From assembly GCA_025455345.1 (NCBI GenBank), contig JALOMS010000087.1, positions 1 to 11,478 of the forward strand: 11,478 bases of DNA, read 5' to 3'. The DNA is from Thermoflexibacter sp. (GTDB taxonomy: Bacteria; Bacteroidota; Bacteroidia; Cytophagales; Thermoflexibacteraceae). Position 1 is the first letter of the stretch. The number at the start of each line of letters is the position of its first letter. Of this stretch, positions 1 to 6,148 are shown in pieces. The notes beneath the pieces were generated by a model. That model made no database searches, was not told the DNA's origin, and saw only the letters and a list, made by a program, of their open reading frames with translations. The position numbers were made by a program, and so were the translations under genes.

Positions 1-293
1 ATTAGAAGACCACAGCTACCTGGTGAAATAAAGCCTTAGAACACGGCAATTGAGAAAATAGTGTAAATCTACCCATGGTTATCTGAGTAGTACCCTCTTA
101 AATCCAAGAAAAATCATGCAGAATCTACAACTGGTAATCTAATGTCTATTGATGAAGGACAAAATAAATTCAATATCAACTTAAAACTATTCTTTAAATT
201 TGAAATAGTAATCTGCTTTAATTTTTACTGTGTTGAATGATGGTCATTGAGGCTACAATTCACACTTTTTTGAAAAGTGAGCTATATACTATG
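1..293. other. Non-coding left edge, no gene supported
   Basis: I see no reading frame here with a convincing start, composition or protein-like sequence on either strand. The only structure I noted is a small inverted repeat at 263-279 (CACTTTT / AAAAGTG, 3-base loop), 14 bases past the stop of the minus-strand gene at 294-896. It could be a weak end-of-transcript hairpin for that gene, but no T-run follows it on the minus strand, so I do not call it a terminator. Confidence 0.5.
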
Positions 294-896
294 TCACCTT
301 GCATTGTACTTTTGAATCTCTTTGAGTATCTCAATTTTATTCAGATATTTGTTCTGTACCTGCAAATCGGGATATTGCTTAGAAAGGCTTTGATACCATT
401 TGTTGAATTTCCGAAGTGTATCAATTCGCTTCAATTTTTCGCCTTCTTTCACAAAAATAGTAGCACCAATTACTCCTTCTGCTTCTTTTACCACTATCAG
501 TTTATCATAAAGGTTAATCTTTCCTTCTGTCAATTTGCGTAAGAGTTTACCATTGACATTGATAAAAGTAGTAGAATCTGGCTTTTCTGCAATATTAGTA
601 TCTACCCCTACAAAAGACACTTGCTTTATATCTTTGAATTTTATCTTTTTTCTGCTATCTAAATTAGCGTCTTTGTAAAAAGCAAAATTCTTTACAGGAA
701 ATTCCCAGTTATCATACTTAAATCTGCCTGTGACAACTTGCCCATTTGTCAGGGTTACTGTACCCTCTTGGACTTGGCGAAGAATTGTTTTTTGATTACT
801 TTTTCTTGAAGCGAGAATTGCGACAACCGCACTAGTTTGTGAATATACTGGCTCTACAAAAATAATTAAAAATAAAAATATTCTCAAATATCTCAT
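294..896 (-). CDS. Secreted or periplasmic hypothetical protein
   Basis: 200 residues, function not recognised. The N-terminus is a clear Sec-type signal peptide: Arg at 2 and 5, a hydrophobic stretch at about 6-14, and a likely cleavage near residue 19-20 (VYS|Q). The mature part looks beta-rich and includes a segment at about 45-70 of the type xGTVTLTNGQVVxGxFKYDN, common in Bacteroidota exported proteins of unknown function. The C-terminal 40 residues are charged and probably helical. There is no lipobox Cys, and no catalytic motif that I can identify. It is the last gene of the minus-strand series, starting 71 bases after the stop of the GG-leader peptide at 968-1156, with a hairpin in between. 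It may be expressed by read-through from the peptide promoter. Whether it has a role with the peptide (for example immunity) is only a possibility from position. Confidence 0.8.
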   Translation of the reverse strand: MRYLRIFLFLIIFVEPVYSQTSAVVAILASRKSNQKTILRQVQEGTVTLTNGQVVTGRFKYDNWEFPVKNFAFYKDANLDSRKKIKFKDIKQVSFVGVDTNIAEKPDSTTFINVNGKLLRKLTEGKINLYDKLIVVKEAEGVIGATIFVKEGEKLKRIDTLRKFNKWYQSLSKQYPDLQVQNKYLNKIEILKEIQKYNAR

Positions 897-927
897 ACAA
901 TTGAAATTTATTTAAAGTGTAAAAGAT

Positions 928-951
928 AGAGAAGCAAAATTTTGCCTCTCT
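928..951 (-). terminator. Hairpin after GG-leader peptide gene
   Basis: Inverted repeat AGAGAAGC / GCCTCTCT with one mismatch around an AAAATTTT centre. On the minus strand it is followed by ATCTTTTACACTTT, so the T-run is imperfect. It sits 17 bases past the stop of the peptide gene at 968-1156 and before the gene at 294-896. It fits a leaky intrinsic terminator that would leave the peptide message more abundant than the downstream gene. Confidence 0.45.
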
Positions 952-967
952 GAACAATTCATAATAA

Positions 968-1156
968 TTACCAATCTTCGCAAGAAGTTGCAGCACCAGC
1001 CATAGCACCACCTACTGCACCGATAATACCACCCCAGCCACCAAAAGCAAAACCTGCAAAGAAGCCAAGCACTCCTGTGCCAACTGTACCAAACAAGCAT
1101 TTCCAAAAGCCACCACCCTCGATGGTTGCCATTTGTTCTAATGTCAATTTTTTCAT
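968..1156 (-). CDS. Double-glycine leader bacteriocin-like peptide (62 aa)
   Basis: The 62-residue product has a classic GG leader, MKKLTLEQMATIEGG (residues 1-15), with the hydrophobic residues at -4, -7 and -12 that C39 peptidases read. Cleavage after G15 would release a 47-residue core. The core is Gly/Ala-rich and hydrophobic, with many GxxxG spacings (about residues 23-54), typical of membrane-inserting class II bacteriocins. It has exactly two cysteines, C20 and C59, flanking the hydrophobic stretch, and ends in CEDW. A disulfide between them is plausible. A 63-bp regulatory repeat starts 30 bases upstream of the ATG and is shared with the peptide gene at 4984-5185. Leader processing would need a C39 transporter that is not in this window. 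Antimicrobial activity versus a signalling role cannot be told from sequence. Confidence 0.85.
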   Translation of the reverse strand: MKKLTLEQMATIEGGGFWKCLFGTVGTGVLGFFAGFAFGGWGGIIGAVGGAMAGAATSCEDW

Positions 1157-1186
1157 AGTTTTAATGATGTTTAATAAGTTATCAAT

Positions 1187-1249
1187 GATTTACAAAAGCA
1201 AACATAAAGCGTAGTAGTCCGATACTTTCGGACTGGGCAAAATATTTTT
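1187..1249 (-). promoter_or_regulatory. Shared 63-bp promoter/operator element, copy A
   Basis: This element matches 5242-5304 at 60 of 63 positions and, like that copy, sits directly before a GG-leader peptide gene. Read on minus it contains TATGTTTG (1199-1206), a perfect match to the Bacteroidota -7 consensus TAnnTTTG. Upstream of that is a 7-bp dyad, AGTCCGA-N5-TCGGACT (1216-1234), in the place where the -33 TTTG should lie; no TTTG is found at the right spacing. I read it as a promoter dependent on a dyad-binding regulator. It begins one base after the stop codon of the redoxin gene at 1250-1753. Confidence 0.7.
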
Positions 1250-1753
1250 CTATTCGTCATCAGTTATTAGTAATTCTATTTTCGTTTCTCCTTTATAATT
1301 ATTAATCAGTTGTTTATCAGCATTATAAATAAAAATACTTGGAATAGGACTACTGCCAAATAGTTTGTAGAAACCATTGTCTGGGGCTTTGAGGAACCTG
1401 ACATTTTCATGCTTTCCTAAGCCGTAAGTTTCAGCAAAGGTGCGAATTTCTGCCAAGTTTTGCTCTGACACAAAGAGTAAATTTACGTGGCTAAACTGCC
1501 CTATATTTTTGCTTATCTCTCCTGCCTCATATTGACAATGCTCGCAAGTGGAGTTAAAATAGACTAAAATCGTCTTTCTACTTGGCAAATCGGAAGCCGT
1601 AAAAAGGGTGCTATCCATTGCTAAAAACTGAAAATTGGGCAAGGTCTGTATTTTTTCTTTTGCTTGTGCCTTTTCTTCTATCTTTTTGTTTATCAGGTAG
1701 AACCCACCCAAAACTAAGCAAAGTATGAGTAAGGAAATAATATATTTTTTCAT
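1250..1753 (-). CDS. Membrane-anchored thioredoxin-fold (TlpA/redoxin-like) protein
   Basis: 167 residues from the ATG at 1753. An in-frame ATG at 1819 exists, but the extra 22 codons are read through a repeat element, and the 1753 start gives a normal signal-anchor (Lys2, Lys3, hydrophobic 4-20). The soluble part (about 37-160) has the thioredoxin layout: strand ILVYFN, the redox motif C70-E-H-C73 at the start of the next helix, and a cis-proline loop SPIPS with P138. This predicts a periplasmic-side disulfide oxidoreductase of the TlpA/ResA-like kind common in Bacteroidota. It lies directly upstream of a peptide whose core has two cysteines, so a role in making or breaking its disulfide is reasonable, but that is inference. 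The length is normal for the family. It could also be a general redoxin placed here by chance. Confidence 0.85.
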   Translation of the reverse strand: MKKYIISLLILCLVLGGFYLINKKIEEKAQAKEKIQTLPNFQFLAMDSTLFTASDLPSRKTILVYFNSTCEHCQYEAGEISKNIGQFSHVNLLFVSEQNLAEIRTFAETYGLGKHENVRFLKAPDNGFYKLFGSSPIPSIFIYNADKQLINNYKGETKIELLITDDE

Positions 1754-1763
1754 ATTTTGTTTT

Positions 1764-1864
1764 ACCACTAAGACACGGGGTGTCCCACACAGAGGCACGA
1801 AGAAGTTTAAAAAATACATTAAAAAACATACCTAAAAATCTTAGTGCCTTAGTGTCTTCGTGGT
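1764..1864. repeat. Inverted pair of ACCACGAAGACACTAAGG-type repeats
   Basis: The right arm (1840-1864) reads, as reverse complement, ACCACGAAGACACTAAGGCA followed by CTAAG. The left arm begins ACCACTAAGACAC (1764-1776, 12 of 13 matching the start of the right arm). It is then interrupted by a GGGGTGTCCCACAC segment before resuming as AGAGGCACGAAG (1791-1802). The segment itself holds a small palindrome, GACAC-GGG-GTGTC (1772-1784). Repeats of this accacgaagacac style are, from memory, scattered in many environmental bacterial genomes between genes. Here the element fills the gap between the redoxin gene and the membrane protein gene. Confidence 0.65.
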
Positions 1865-1876
1865 GAATAATTTGTA

Positions 1877-2524
1877 TCAAGAGAAATTCACATTCAAAAA
1901 CATCACCAGCACCACCCACAGCAGCAGCCCACTGCCGTAGCTACTCAGCACCAAGCGAAGCATACTCTCGTATTCCCTTTGCGTATGCAGGTGTAGCCCG
2001 TAGGCAAGCAAGAGCCAATACGCCACCTCGAACAGGTTGGCAACCTGAAAGGGATACACCCACCAGATTTCTAACTTGCTCACATCAAAGAGATTGGCAA
2101 GGGAAAGGGGCATGAATGAAGAAAGTTCCGCCAAAGTAAAATCTGTATCAATAAACCCAAACCAAATCACTCGAATAGCTGTAGGAATAAGAAAAATAAT
2201 CTCCGCAAAAACTACTATGCCAAAAACTTGTTTGAAACTAATCTTAATATCTGCCAATAAAGCACCAATAATAAGGCATAGAGAAATCAAGGCGAACTTA
2301 ATCAAGTAAACCAAAGGGATAAATAGGTAGCCTACCCATTGGTATTTTTTCTGCTGACTCATATATTCTTCTATCCTCTCCATCGTCATCTGCTCACCTA
2401 ATGTTTGGTAATACATATCCTCTGTGAGCATAAATTCCTGTGCTAAATACATAAATGTTAAAGCAGAGATACTGATAAAAAGAAAATTCCATCGGGCATC
2501 AAGTGTAAGAATTAGGTTTCTCAT
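1877..2524 (-). CDS. Multi-pass membrane protein, possibly Yip1-like
   Basis: 215 residues with about five membrane segments: roughly 13-31, 63-91 (long, perhaps two), 99-122, 154-177 and 190-212. A charged, extramembrane stretch lies at about 34-60. The pattern of a short hydrophilic insert after the first helix and an ELxxFxPLSLxxLFD-type segment before a Trp-rich helix (IWWVYPFQV, 153-161) reminds me of Yip1-domain membrane proteins, but the similarity is weak. Its ATG lies one base beyond the stop of the permease gene, so it is translationally linked to the ABC transporter pair. Candidate roles are an accessory subunit or an immunity protein for the peptides; neither is shown by sequence. 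Its base composition is clearly less AT-rich than the permease gene it follows. Confidence 0.8.
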   Translation of the reverse strand: MRNLILTLDARWNFLFISISALTFMYLAQEFMLTEDMYYQTLGEQMTMERIEEYMSQQKKYQWVGYLFIPLVYLIKFALISLCLIIGALLADIKISFKQVFGIVVFAEIIFLIPTAIRVIWFGFIDTDFTLAELSSFMPLSLANLFDVSKLEIWWVYPFQVANLFEVAYWLLLAYGLHLHTQREYESMLRLVLSSYGSGLLLWVVLVMFLNVNFS

Positions 2525-2525
2525 T

Positions 2526-3902
2526 TTAAAAACTTTTTACTGTTTCAAAAACTTTTGTTCGTTGTTTGTAAAGAAATTTATTAAAATTGAATACTAAAAA
2601 AAGGGTTAAAACCAAAGTAAAGCACATATACATCGTTAGGTAATTCAAATTCCCTATAAAAAAAATGGGAGTAACAGATAAAATAATAGATAACATTGTA
2701 AAAGGTAAATAAGTAGAATTTTTTGTCTGAAATGTATTATTAAGAGGTATTGGTTTTAACAATGAGAAATAAATAGATAATATTGTTAAAATGAAAAGAT
2801 TGCTGATATATGTCGCCAATAAAATCACTATCGAGTCAAAAAGGCTCAGTAAATATTGGGGAAACGCAAATTTTGCTATGTAGTAATATGATACAGAAAT
2901 AGTTATATCAAGAAAAATTGGAGTTAAAAGTAGTATTGATACTGTTTTAAGTAGCTGTAAACTGCTATTTGGGCAATTAATAATTGTAAGAAAGACCGTT
3001 TTAAAAAATCCTATGATGTTGTTATGTATATAGGTAAATATTAAAATAGGAGAAATAAACAAAAAAAGATACGTTTCATTAAATGGAATTTTAGTTTTAA
3101 TATATCCACTAAATAACAAGCCTAATACTTTTATAATAATTAACATCAACAATAGGCTCTTTATCTTTGAGTTTTTAAGGTATATACTTATGTAAGATGA
3201 GTTTTGAAAAATTAAATTATAGTTGCTGGAGGAATTTTTAGTTTTTACAAATGTTTTATAAACAAAAAAATTGATAAAAAGCATCGCAATAAATAAAATA
3301 ATATTGCCTAAATAAAGAGTAAAAAATGGATAGTCATTTTTAATAAAAAAGCGACAAATTAAAAAATAAAAAAAAGGGAAGAGCATGAAAAAAGAGGCAA
3401 TTAATATTCTTAAATATATTGAATAATATCCATTTTCAAGATTGGCTTTAACAATTTTTCTACAAATTATACTTGTAAACAATAAGATAATAGAGTTTAA
3501 AAGAGCTAAAAAATCATATTGTCTCGCTTCTAAGAATAGTCCCAAAAAATATATTAAAATGAAAAAATAATAGGGCGAAAATATTTCATAGAAAACGTTG
3601 ATAAAAAACCTCTTTGATATACTAACTGGGTGGTATGATTTAAACAAATCGGTTTCGCTTTTATAGAATGGTATTATATTCTTAAAAAAAGATAACATGA
3701 AGAATATAAAGTTGAGGACTTGAATGATTATAAATAAAGTTTTTTCTTCTGTTACTATATTAATAGCAAATCCATTAACATATCCTGATAATAGGCATAG
3801 GGTACCTAAAATGATTAACAATATTCTATCTATGACCAATTTTGGTGCTATATACTTTTGTTGTAGTTTTAAACGTATAATATTTACTATTATTTGTTTC
3901 AT
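2526..3902 (-). CDS. ABC transporter permease-like integral membrane protein
   Basis: 458 residues, almost entirely hydrophobic, with about 12 predicted membrane helices (approximately 26-50, 55-78, 103-124, 130-148, 163-183, 195-214, 248-266, 277-297, 320-343, 351-380, 401-418 and 421-440). There is no ATPase, peptidase or large soluble domain. The ATG directly abuts the TAG of the ABC ATPase gene (zero-base gap), so the two almost certainly form one transporter. The family is not one I can name; the layout fits ABC-2-type exporters or the large permeases found beside bacteriocin genes in Bacteroidota. Likely roles are export of the peptides after processing, or self-protection by expelling them from the membrane. 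The coding sequence is strikingly AT-rich and rich in Ile, Phe, Leu, Asn and Lys, which may point to separate acquisition. Confidence 0.85.
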   Translation of the reverse strand: MKQIIVNIIRLKLQQKYIAPKLVIDRILLIILGTLCLLSGYVNGFAINIVTEEKTLFIIIQVLNFIFFMLSFFKNIIPFYKSETDLFKSYHPVSISKRFFINVFYEIFSPYYFFILIYFLGLFLEARQYDFLALLNSIILLFTSIICRKIVKANLENGYYSIYLRILIASFFMLFPFFYFLICRFFIKNDYPFFTLYLGNIILFIAMLFINFFVYKTFVKTKNSSSNYNLIFQNSSYISIYLKNSKIKSLLLMLIIIKVLGLLFSGYIKTKIPFNETYLFLFISPILIFTYIHNNIIGFFKTVFLTIINCPNSSLQLLKTVSILLLTPIFLDITISVSYYYIAKFAFPQYLLSLFDSIVILLATYISNLFILTILSIYFSLLKPIPLNNTFQTKNSTYLPFTMLSIILSVTPIFFIGNLNYLTMYMCFTLVLTLFLVFNFNKFLYKQRTKVFETVKSF

Positions 3903-4679
3903 CTAAATTGTGGTTTTAAGCCATTGAAGGTTGCTATGAATTTTATTATTACTTATACTTAAATATTCATGCGACATAAAATCACCAAGAGAAAGACTCA
4001 TATTTTCTTTAAATGTCTCAATAGCACCAGCATATTTTACTGTTTTCTCATCGATTAATATTATATCGCTTACTAATTTCTCTATAAGGTCTAATTCGTG
4101 GGAAGATACTATAATAATTCTATCTGTACTTATATAAAATTTTAGTATATCTATAAAAAGTAAACAAGTAGCATAATCCAAATTTGTGAAAGGTTCATCT
4201 AAAATTAAAAATTCTGGCTTATGCAGTAGTGCCGAACAAAGCATAACCTTTTTCTTCATCCCCATTGATAGATTACTTATTTGCTCATCTAATATATCTG
4301 TATTATCAAAGAAAGTATCAACCATAGATAAAATCCTTTGTGTTTTTTCAGTTTTAGTAATATCATACAAAGAACCATAAAAATGCAGATATTGATTAAT
4401 AGTTAGTTCTTCTATAAGGGTATTTACAGAGAGAACAACACCCACCTTTTTCTTGATTTCTACTTCATTTTCCAAGCTGTAAGACAGTCCATCAAAAAGA
4501 ATCTCTCCCTGACTTGGTAAGATATAGTTTATAAGGAGATGTATCAATGTACTTTTACCTGCTCCATTTTTTCCTAATAACCCATAAATAGCACCACTAT
4601 AAAGATTAATGCTAAAATTTTGTAATACTATATTCTTGTTATAAGATTTATACAAATTGCTTACTTCAATTTTTTTCAT
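3903..4679 (-). CDS. ABC transporter ATP-binding protein
   Basis: 258 residues with all the main nucleotide-binding motifs: Walker A GKNGAGKST (36-44), signature LSMGM (137-141), Walker B FLILDEP (157-163) followed by a NLD D-loop (166-168), and switch His194 in SSHE. The Q-loop position after VGVVL is Ser84 rather than Gln, a departure from most family members. The protein resembles the DrrA/BcrA/CcmA group that pairs with ABC-2-type permeases for drug, lantibiotic or bacteriocin export and immunity. No C39 peptidase domain is attached, so it cannot itself remove the double-glycine leaders. The C-terminal 40 residues after the core domain are family-variable. The gene follows the two peptide genes across a hairpin and is directly followed by the permease gene. 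It shows no promoter of its own that I can find. Confidence 0.95.
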   Translation of the reverse strand: MKKIEVSNLYKSYNKNIVLQNFSINLYSGAIYGLLGKNGAGKSTLIHLLINYILPSQGEILFDGLSYSLENEVEIKKKVGVVLSVNTLIEELTINQYLHFYGSLYDITKTEKTQRILSMVDTFFDNTDILDEQISNLSMGMKKKVMLCSALLHKPEFLILDEPFTNLDYATCLLFIDILKFYISTDRIIIVSSHELDLIEKLVSDIILIDEKTVKYAGAIETFKENMSLSLGDFMSHEYLSISNNKIHSNLQWLKTTI

Positions 4680-4704
4680 TTTTAAGTTTCTAATGAAAGG
4701 TTAA

Positions 4705-4742
4705 AAGGGTTAAGGTGATAAAAATTTGCCATCTTAACCCTT
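4705..4742 (-). terminator. Strong terminator/attenuator between peptide and ABC genes
   Basis: A perfect 10-bp inverted repeat, AAGGGTTAAG (4705-4714) with CTTAACCCTT (4733-4742), can extend three more pairs inward including one G-U. On the minus strand it is followed by a short T-run (TTTTAACCTTTC). It begins 9 bases after the stop of the peptide gene at 4752-4958 and ends 25 bases before the ATPase start. Because no separate promoter for the ABC genes is visible, partial read-through would give many peptide transcripts and few transporter transcripts. Confidence 0.7.
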
Positions 4743-4751
4743 CAAGATTAA

Positions 4752-4958
4752 CTATGACGTGAACCAATCATATCCCCACTTACTAATACAGCCTACTCCA
4801 ACAACAACTGCTACAACAGTACCAACACCTGTAAGAGCTACGCCAGCGGCAGTTGCTAGAATCCCTGCTCCAGTAAATACAGCGCAGCCAACATCTACTG
4901 CTTGGCTAATTCCTTTAGCTTGGATATTAGCCATTTCATTTAAAGATAATTTCTTCAT
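4752..4958 (-). CDS. Bacteriocin-like peptide with atypical leader end (68 aa)
   Basis: 68 residues. The leader MKKLSLNEMANIQ matches that of the neighbouring gene at 4984-5185 at 11 of 13 positions, but the GG at positions 14-15 is replaced by A14-K15 before G16. The core is rich in Gly, Ala, Val and Thr and strongly hydrophobic (about 24-57), with GxxxG-type spacing and two cysteines, C25 and C57, at its borders, then a polar aromatic tail KWGYDWFTS. This is the usual build of a class II bacteriocin or similar membrane-active peptide. The gene starts 25 bases downstream of the neighbouring peptide gene, so the two are probably co-transcribed, perhaps as a two-peptide pair. Whether the AKG site is processed, or cut one residue later, cannot be judged here. 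Confidence 0.75.
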   Translation of the reverse strand: MKKLSLNEMANIQAKGISQAVDVGCAVFTGAGILATAAGVALTGVGTVVAVVVGVGCISKWGYDWFTS

Positions 4959-4983
4959 CTGCTTAATAGTTTTGTTTTAATAA

Positions 4984-5185
4984 TTAATCAAAAAAGTAAG
5001 ATACACCCAATCCTAAACAAGTTGGGGCAGTTGATAACCCTAAAGTTAAAGCACCTAAGGGTCCCAGAAACACTGATGATACCATTAGCCCACAAGCTAT
5101 ACCCGTAGCATAATCTTTGGGAGTAGTATTGGAATGCCCCCCCCCCCTGAATTTGCTCCATCTCATTCAAACTTAACTTTTTCAT
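4984..5185 (-). CDS. GG-leader bacteriocin-like peptide, frameshifted at G11 tract
   Basis: The start at 5185 gives the leader MKKLSLNEMEQIQGG, but the frame then shifts inside an 11-G run (5137-5147). As written, the reading frame from 5185 ends at 4988 and gives 65 residues with an unlikely core (RLCYGYSLW..). The other frame, ending at 4984, has the proper bacteriocin-like core (..YATGIACGLMVSSVFLG.., two cysteines, Gly/Leu-rich). With one G fewer (or two more) the two join into a 66-residue peptide with cysteines at 31 and 56, closely parallel to its neighbours of 62 and 68 residues. One more G than seen would stop translation 13 codons after the tract. Either this is a phase-variable gene or the run length was misread. 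The 63-bp regulatory element lies 56 bases upstream. Confidence 0.7.
5137..5147. repeat. Homopolymer C11/G11 at leader cleavage site
   Basis: Eleven consecutive C on the plus strand, that is G on the coding strand. The run starts at the third base of codon 13 (CAG) and encodes the Gly residues of the double-glycine site. Runs of this length are prone to slipped-strand length change, and they are also prone to sequencing error. Confidence 0.95.
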
Positions 5186-5241
5186 AATTTTAACTTGTTT
5201 TTTAAATGTTGAATAATATGTTTAATTTTTGTAAGCCGCGC

Positions 5242-5304
5242 GATTTACAAAAGCAAACATAAAGCGCAGCAGTCCGATATTTTCGGACTGGGCAAAATAT
5301 TTTT
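5242..5304 (-). promoter_or_regulatory. Shared 63-bp promoter/operator element, copy B
   Basis: Differs from 1187-1249 at only three positions (5267, 5270 and 5280, all C/T changes). It contains TATGTTTG on the minus strand (5254-5261) and the same AGTCCGA-N5-TCGGACT dyad (5271-5289); the 5280 change falls in the dyad spacer, so the arms are untouched. It lies between the stop of the Rpn-like gene (5320) and the peptide start (5185), leaving a predicted 5' leader of about 60 bases. A TTTG at normal -33 spacing is absent. Confidence 0.7.
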
Positions 5305-5319
5305 TTTGGAGTTTTTGCC

Positions 5320-6123
5320 TCACCCGCGCAGTTGCCTAATATACTCCAAAGGTAAGCCTGTATCTTCTGCTATTTCTTCGTCCGTTAAGTTGCGTTTGAT
5401 GAGTTTGAGGGCTATCTGCCCCAAGACCAGCATTTCTCTTGCTACCTCATCTGCTTCTCTCATTCGCGCATACGAGTACGCCTCTAAGTCCGCCTTTGTC
5501 CACCTGTGGCGGTCTGCCTCAGTGTAGGCAGAAACCAAGCCTTCGTCATTTATATTAGGCGGAATCACTGTTAAATTTTCCGCATTTTTGATGAAATATA
5601 TCCATTTCTCTATCAGTGTTTGTAGTTCCTGTTCAGACTTGTTAAACTTAGGCAGTTCTATAAAATTAAAATCCAAGTCCTTCAACTTGTGTTCTTGGGT
5701 TTCTACGTCTAAAATCAAGTGTCTTGATAGGTAATTCTCACTTTCTAAAAAGTTAAAATTCAGAATCCCAATGAAGATAGTAGGTTTGAGTTTGTAGTAT
5801 TCTTCACCAATATCGAGTTGGGAGGAATAACTTTTGGCACTGTAATAGACTACCCTTTTGGCAAAACCAATTTTATCAGTTACTTGCATTTCTACTATAT
5901 ACTCATTGCCTACCTTGTCTTTTGCTTTGATGTCCAGAATGGTAGATTTTGCGCCTAAGACAATCGGCAATTGGTAAGGATTCAAGATTTCTACCCAAGT
6001 AATTTTCTTATTTCCTTCCAATTTCAGCACCGCATTGAGGAATGAAATCAAAATTTCTTTCTTGGTTTCATTTCCAAAAATTTTGCGAAACGCAATATCA
6101 TTCTTAATATCAGCAAATTGCAT
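5320..6123 (-). CDS. Rpn/PD-(D/E)XK nuclease family protein (transposase-like)
   Basis: 267 residues. The opening, DIKNDIAFRKIFGNE (5-19), and the body match the Rpn / PD-(D/E)XK family 'transposase' proteins. The likely active-site elements are D64 in STILDIKAKD and E78-x-Q80 in YIVEMQV, the Asp and E-x-Q pattern usual for this group. The C-terminal 60 residues are charged and end with a small helix-turn-helix-like segment (NLTDEEIAEDTGLPLEYIRQLRG, about 245-267) common at the end of these proteins. Members are DNA endonucleases that promote recombination; some appear linked to mobile DNA or defence. The length is typical and the frame intact. It has its own Bacteroidota promoter (6149-6178). 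It sits between the HTH/GG gene and the peptide genes and may be an insertion into the island rather than part of the pathway. Confidence 0.9.
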   Translation of the reverse strand: MQFADIKNDIAFRKIFGNETKKEILISFLNAVLKLEGNKKITWVEILNPYQLPIVLGAKSTILDIKAKDKVGNEYIVEMQVTDKIGFAKRVVYYSAKSYSSQLDIGEEYYKLKPTIFIGILNFNFLESENYLSRHLILDVETQEHKLKDLDFNFIELPKFNKSEQELQTLIEKWIYFIKNAENLTVIPPNINDEGLVSAYTEADRHRWTKADLEAYSYARMREADEVAREMLVLGQIALKLIKRNLTDEEIAEDTGLPLEYIRQLRG

Positions 6124-6148
6124 GGCTTTCTTTGTTTTAATCTTTATA

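Noticed and set aside
263..279. Terminator for the 294-896 gene
   Set aside because: The 7-bp stem is made mostly of A-T pairs and no T-run follows on the minus strand.
237..542. Plus-strand open frame of 101 codons
   Set aside because: It lies opposite the convincing signal-peptide-bearing gene at 294-896 and its translation has no protein-like pattern.
912..1106. Minus-strand Trp/Cys/Arg-rich open frame overlapping the GG-leader peptide
   Set aside because: It is an out-of-frame shadow of the Gly/Ala-rich core, whose GG-leader frame is clearly the real one.
1754..1819. N-terminal extension of the redoxin gene to an ATG at 1819
   Set aside because: The 22 extra codons run through the ACCACTAAGACAC-type repeat and would place residues before a normal signal-anchor that begins at the 1753 ATG.
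4759..4980. Plus-strand Thr/Pro-rich open frame
   Set aside because: It is the antisense of the Gly/Val-rich bacteriocin-like core; the Thr/Pro pattern is a mirror effect.
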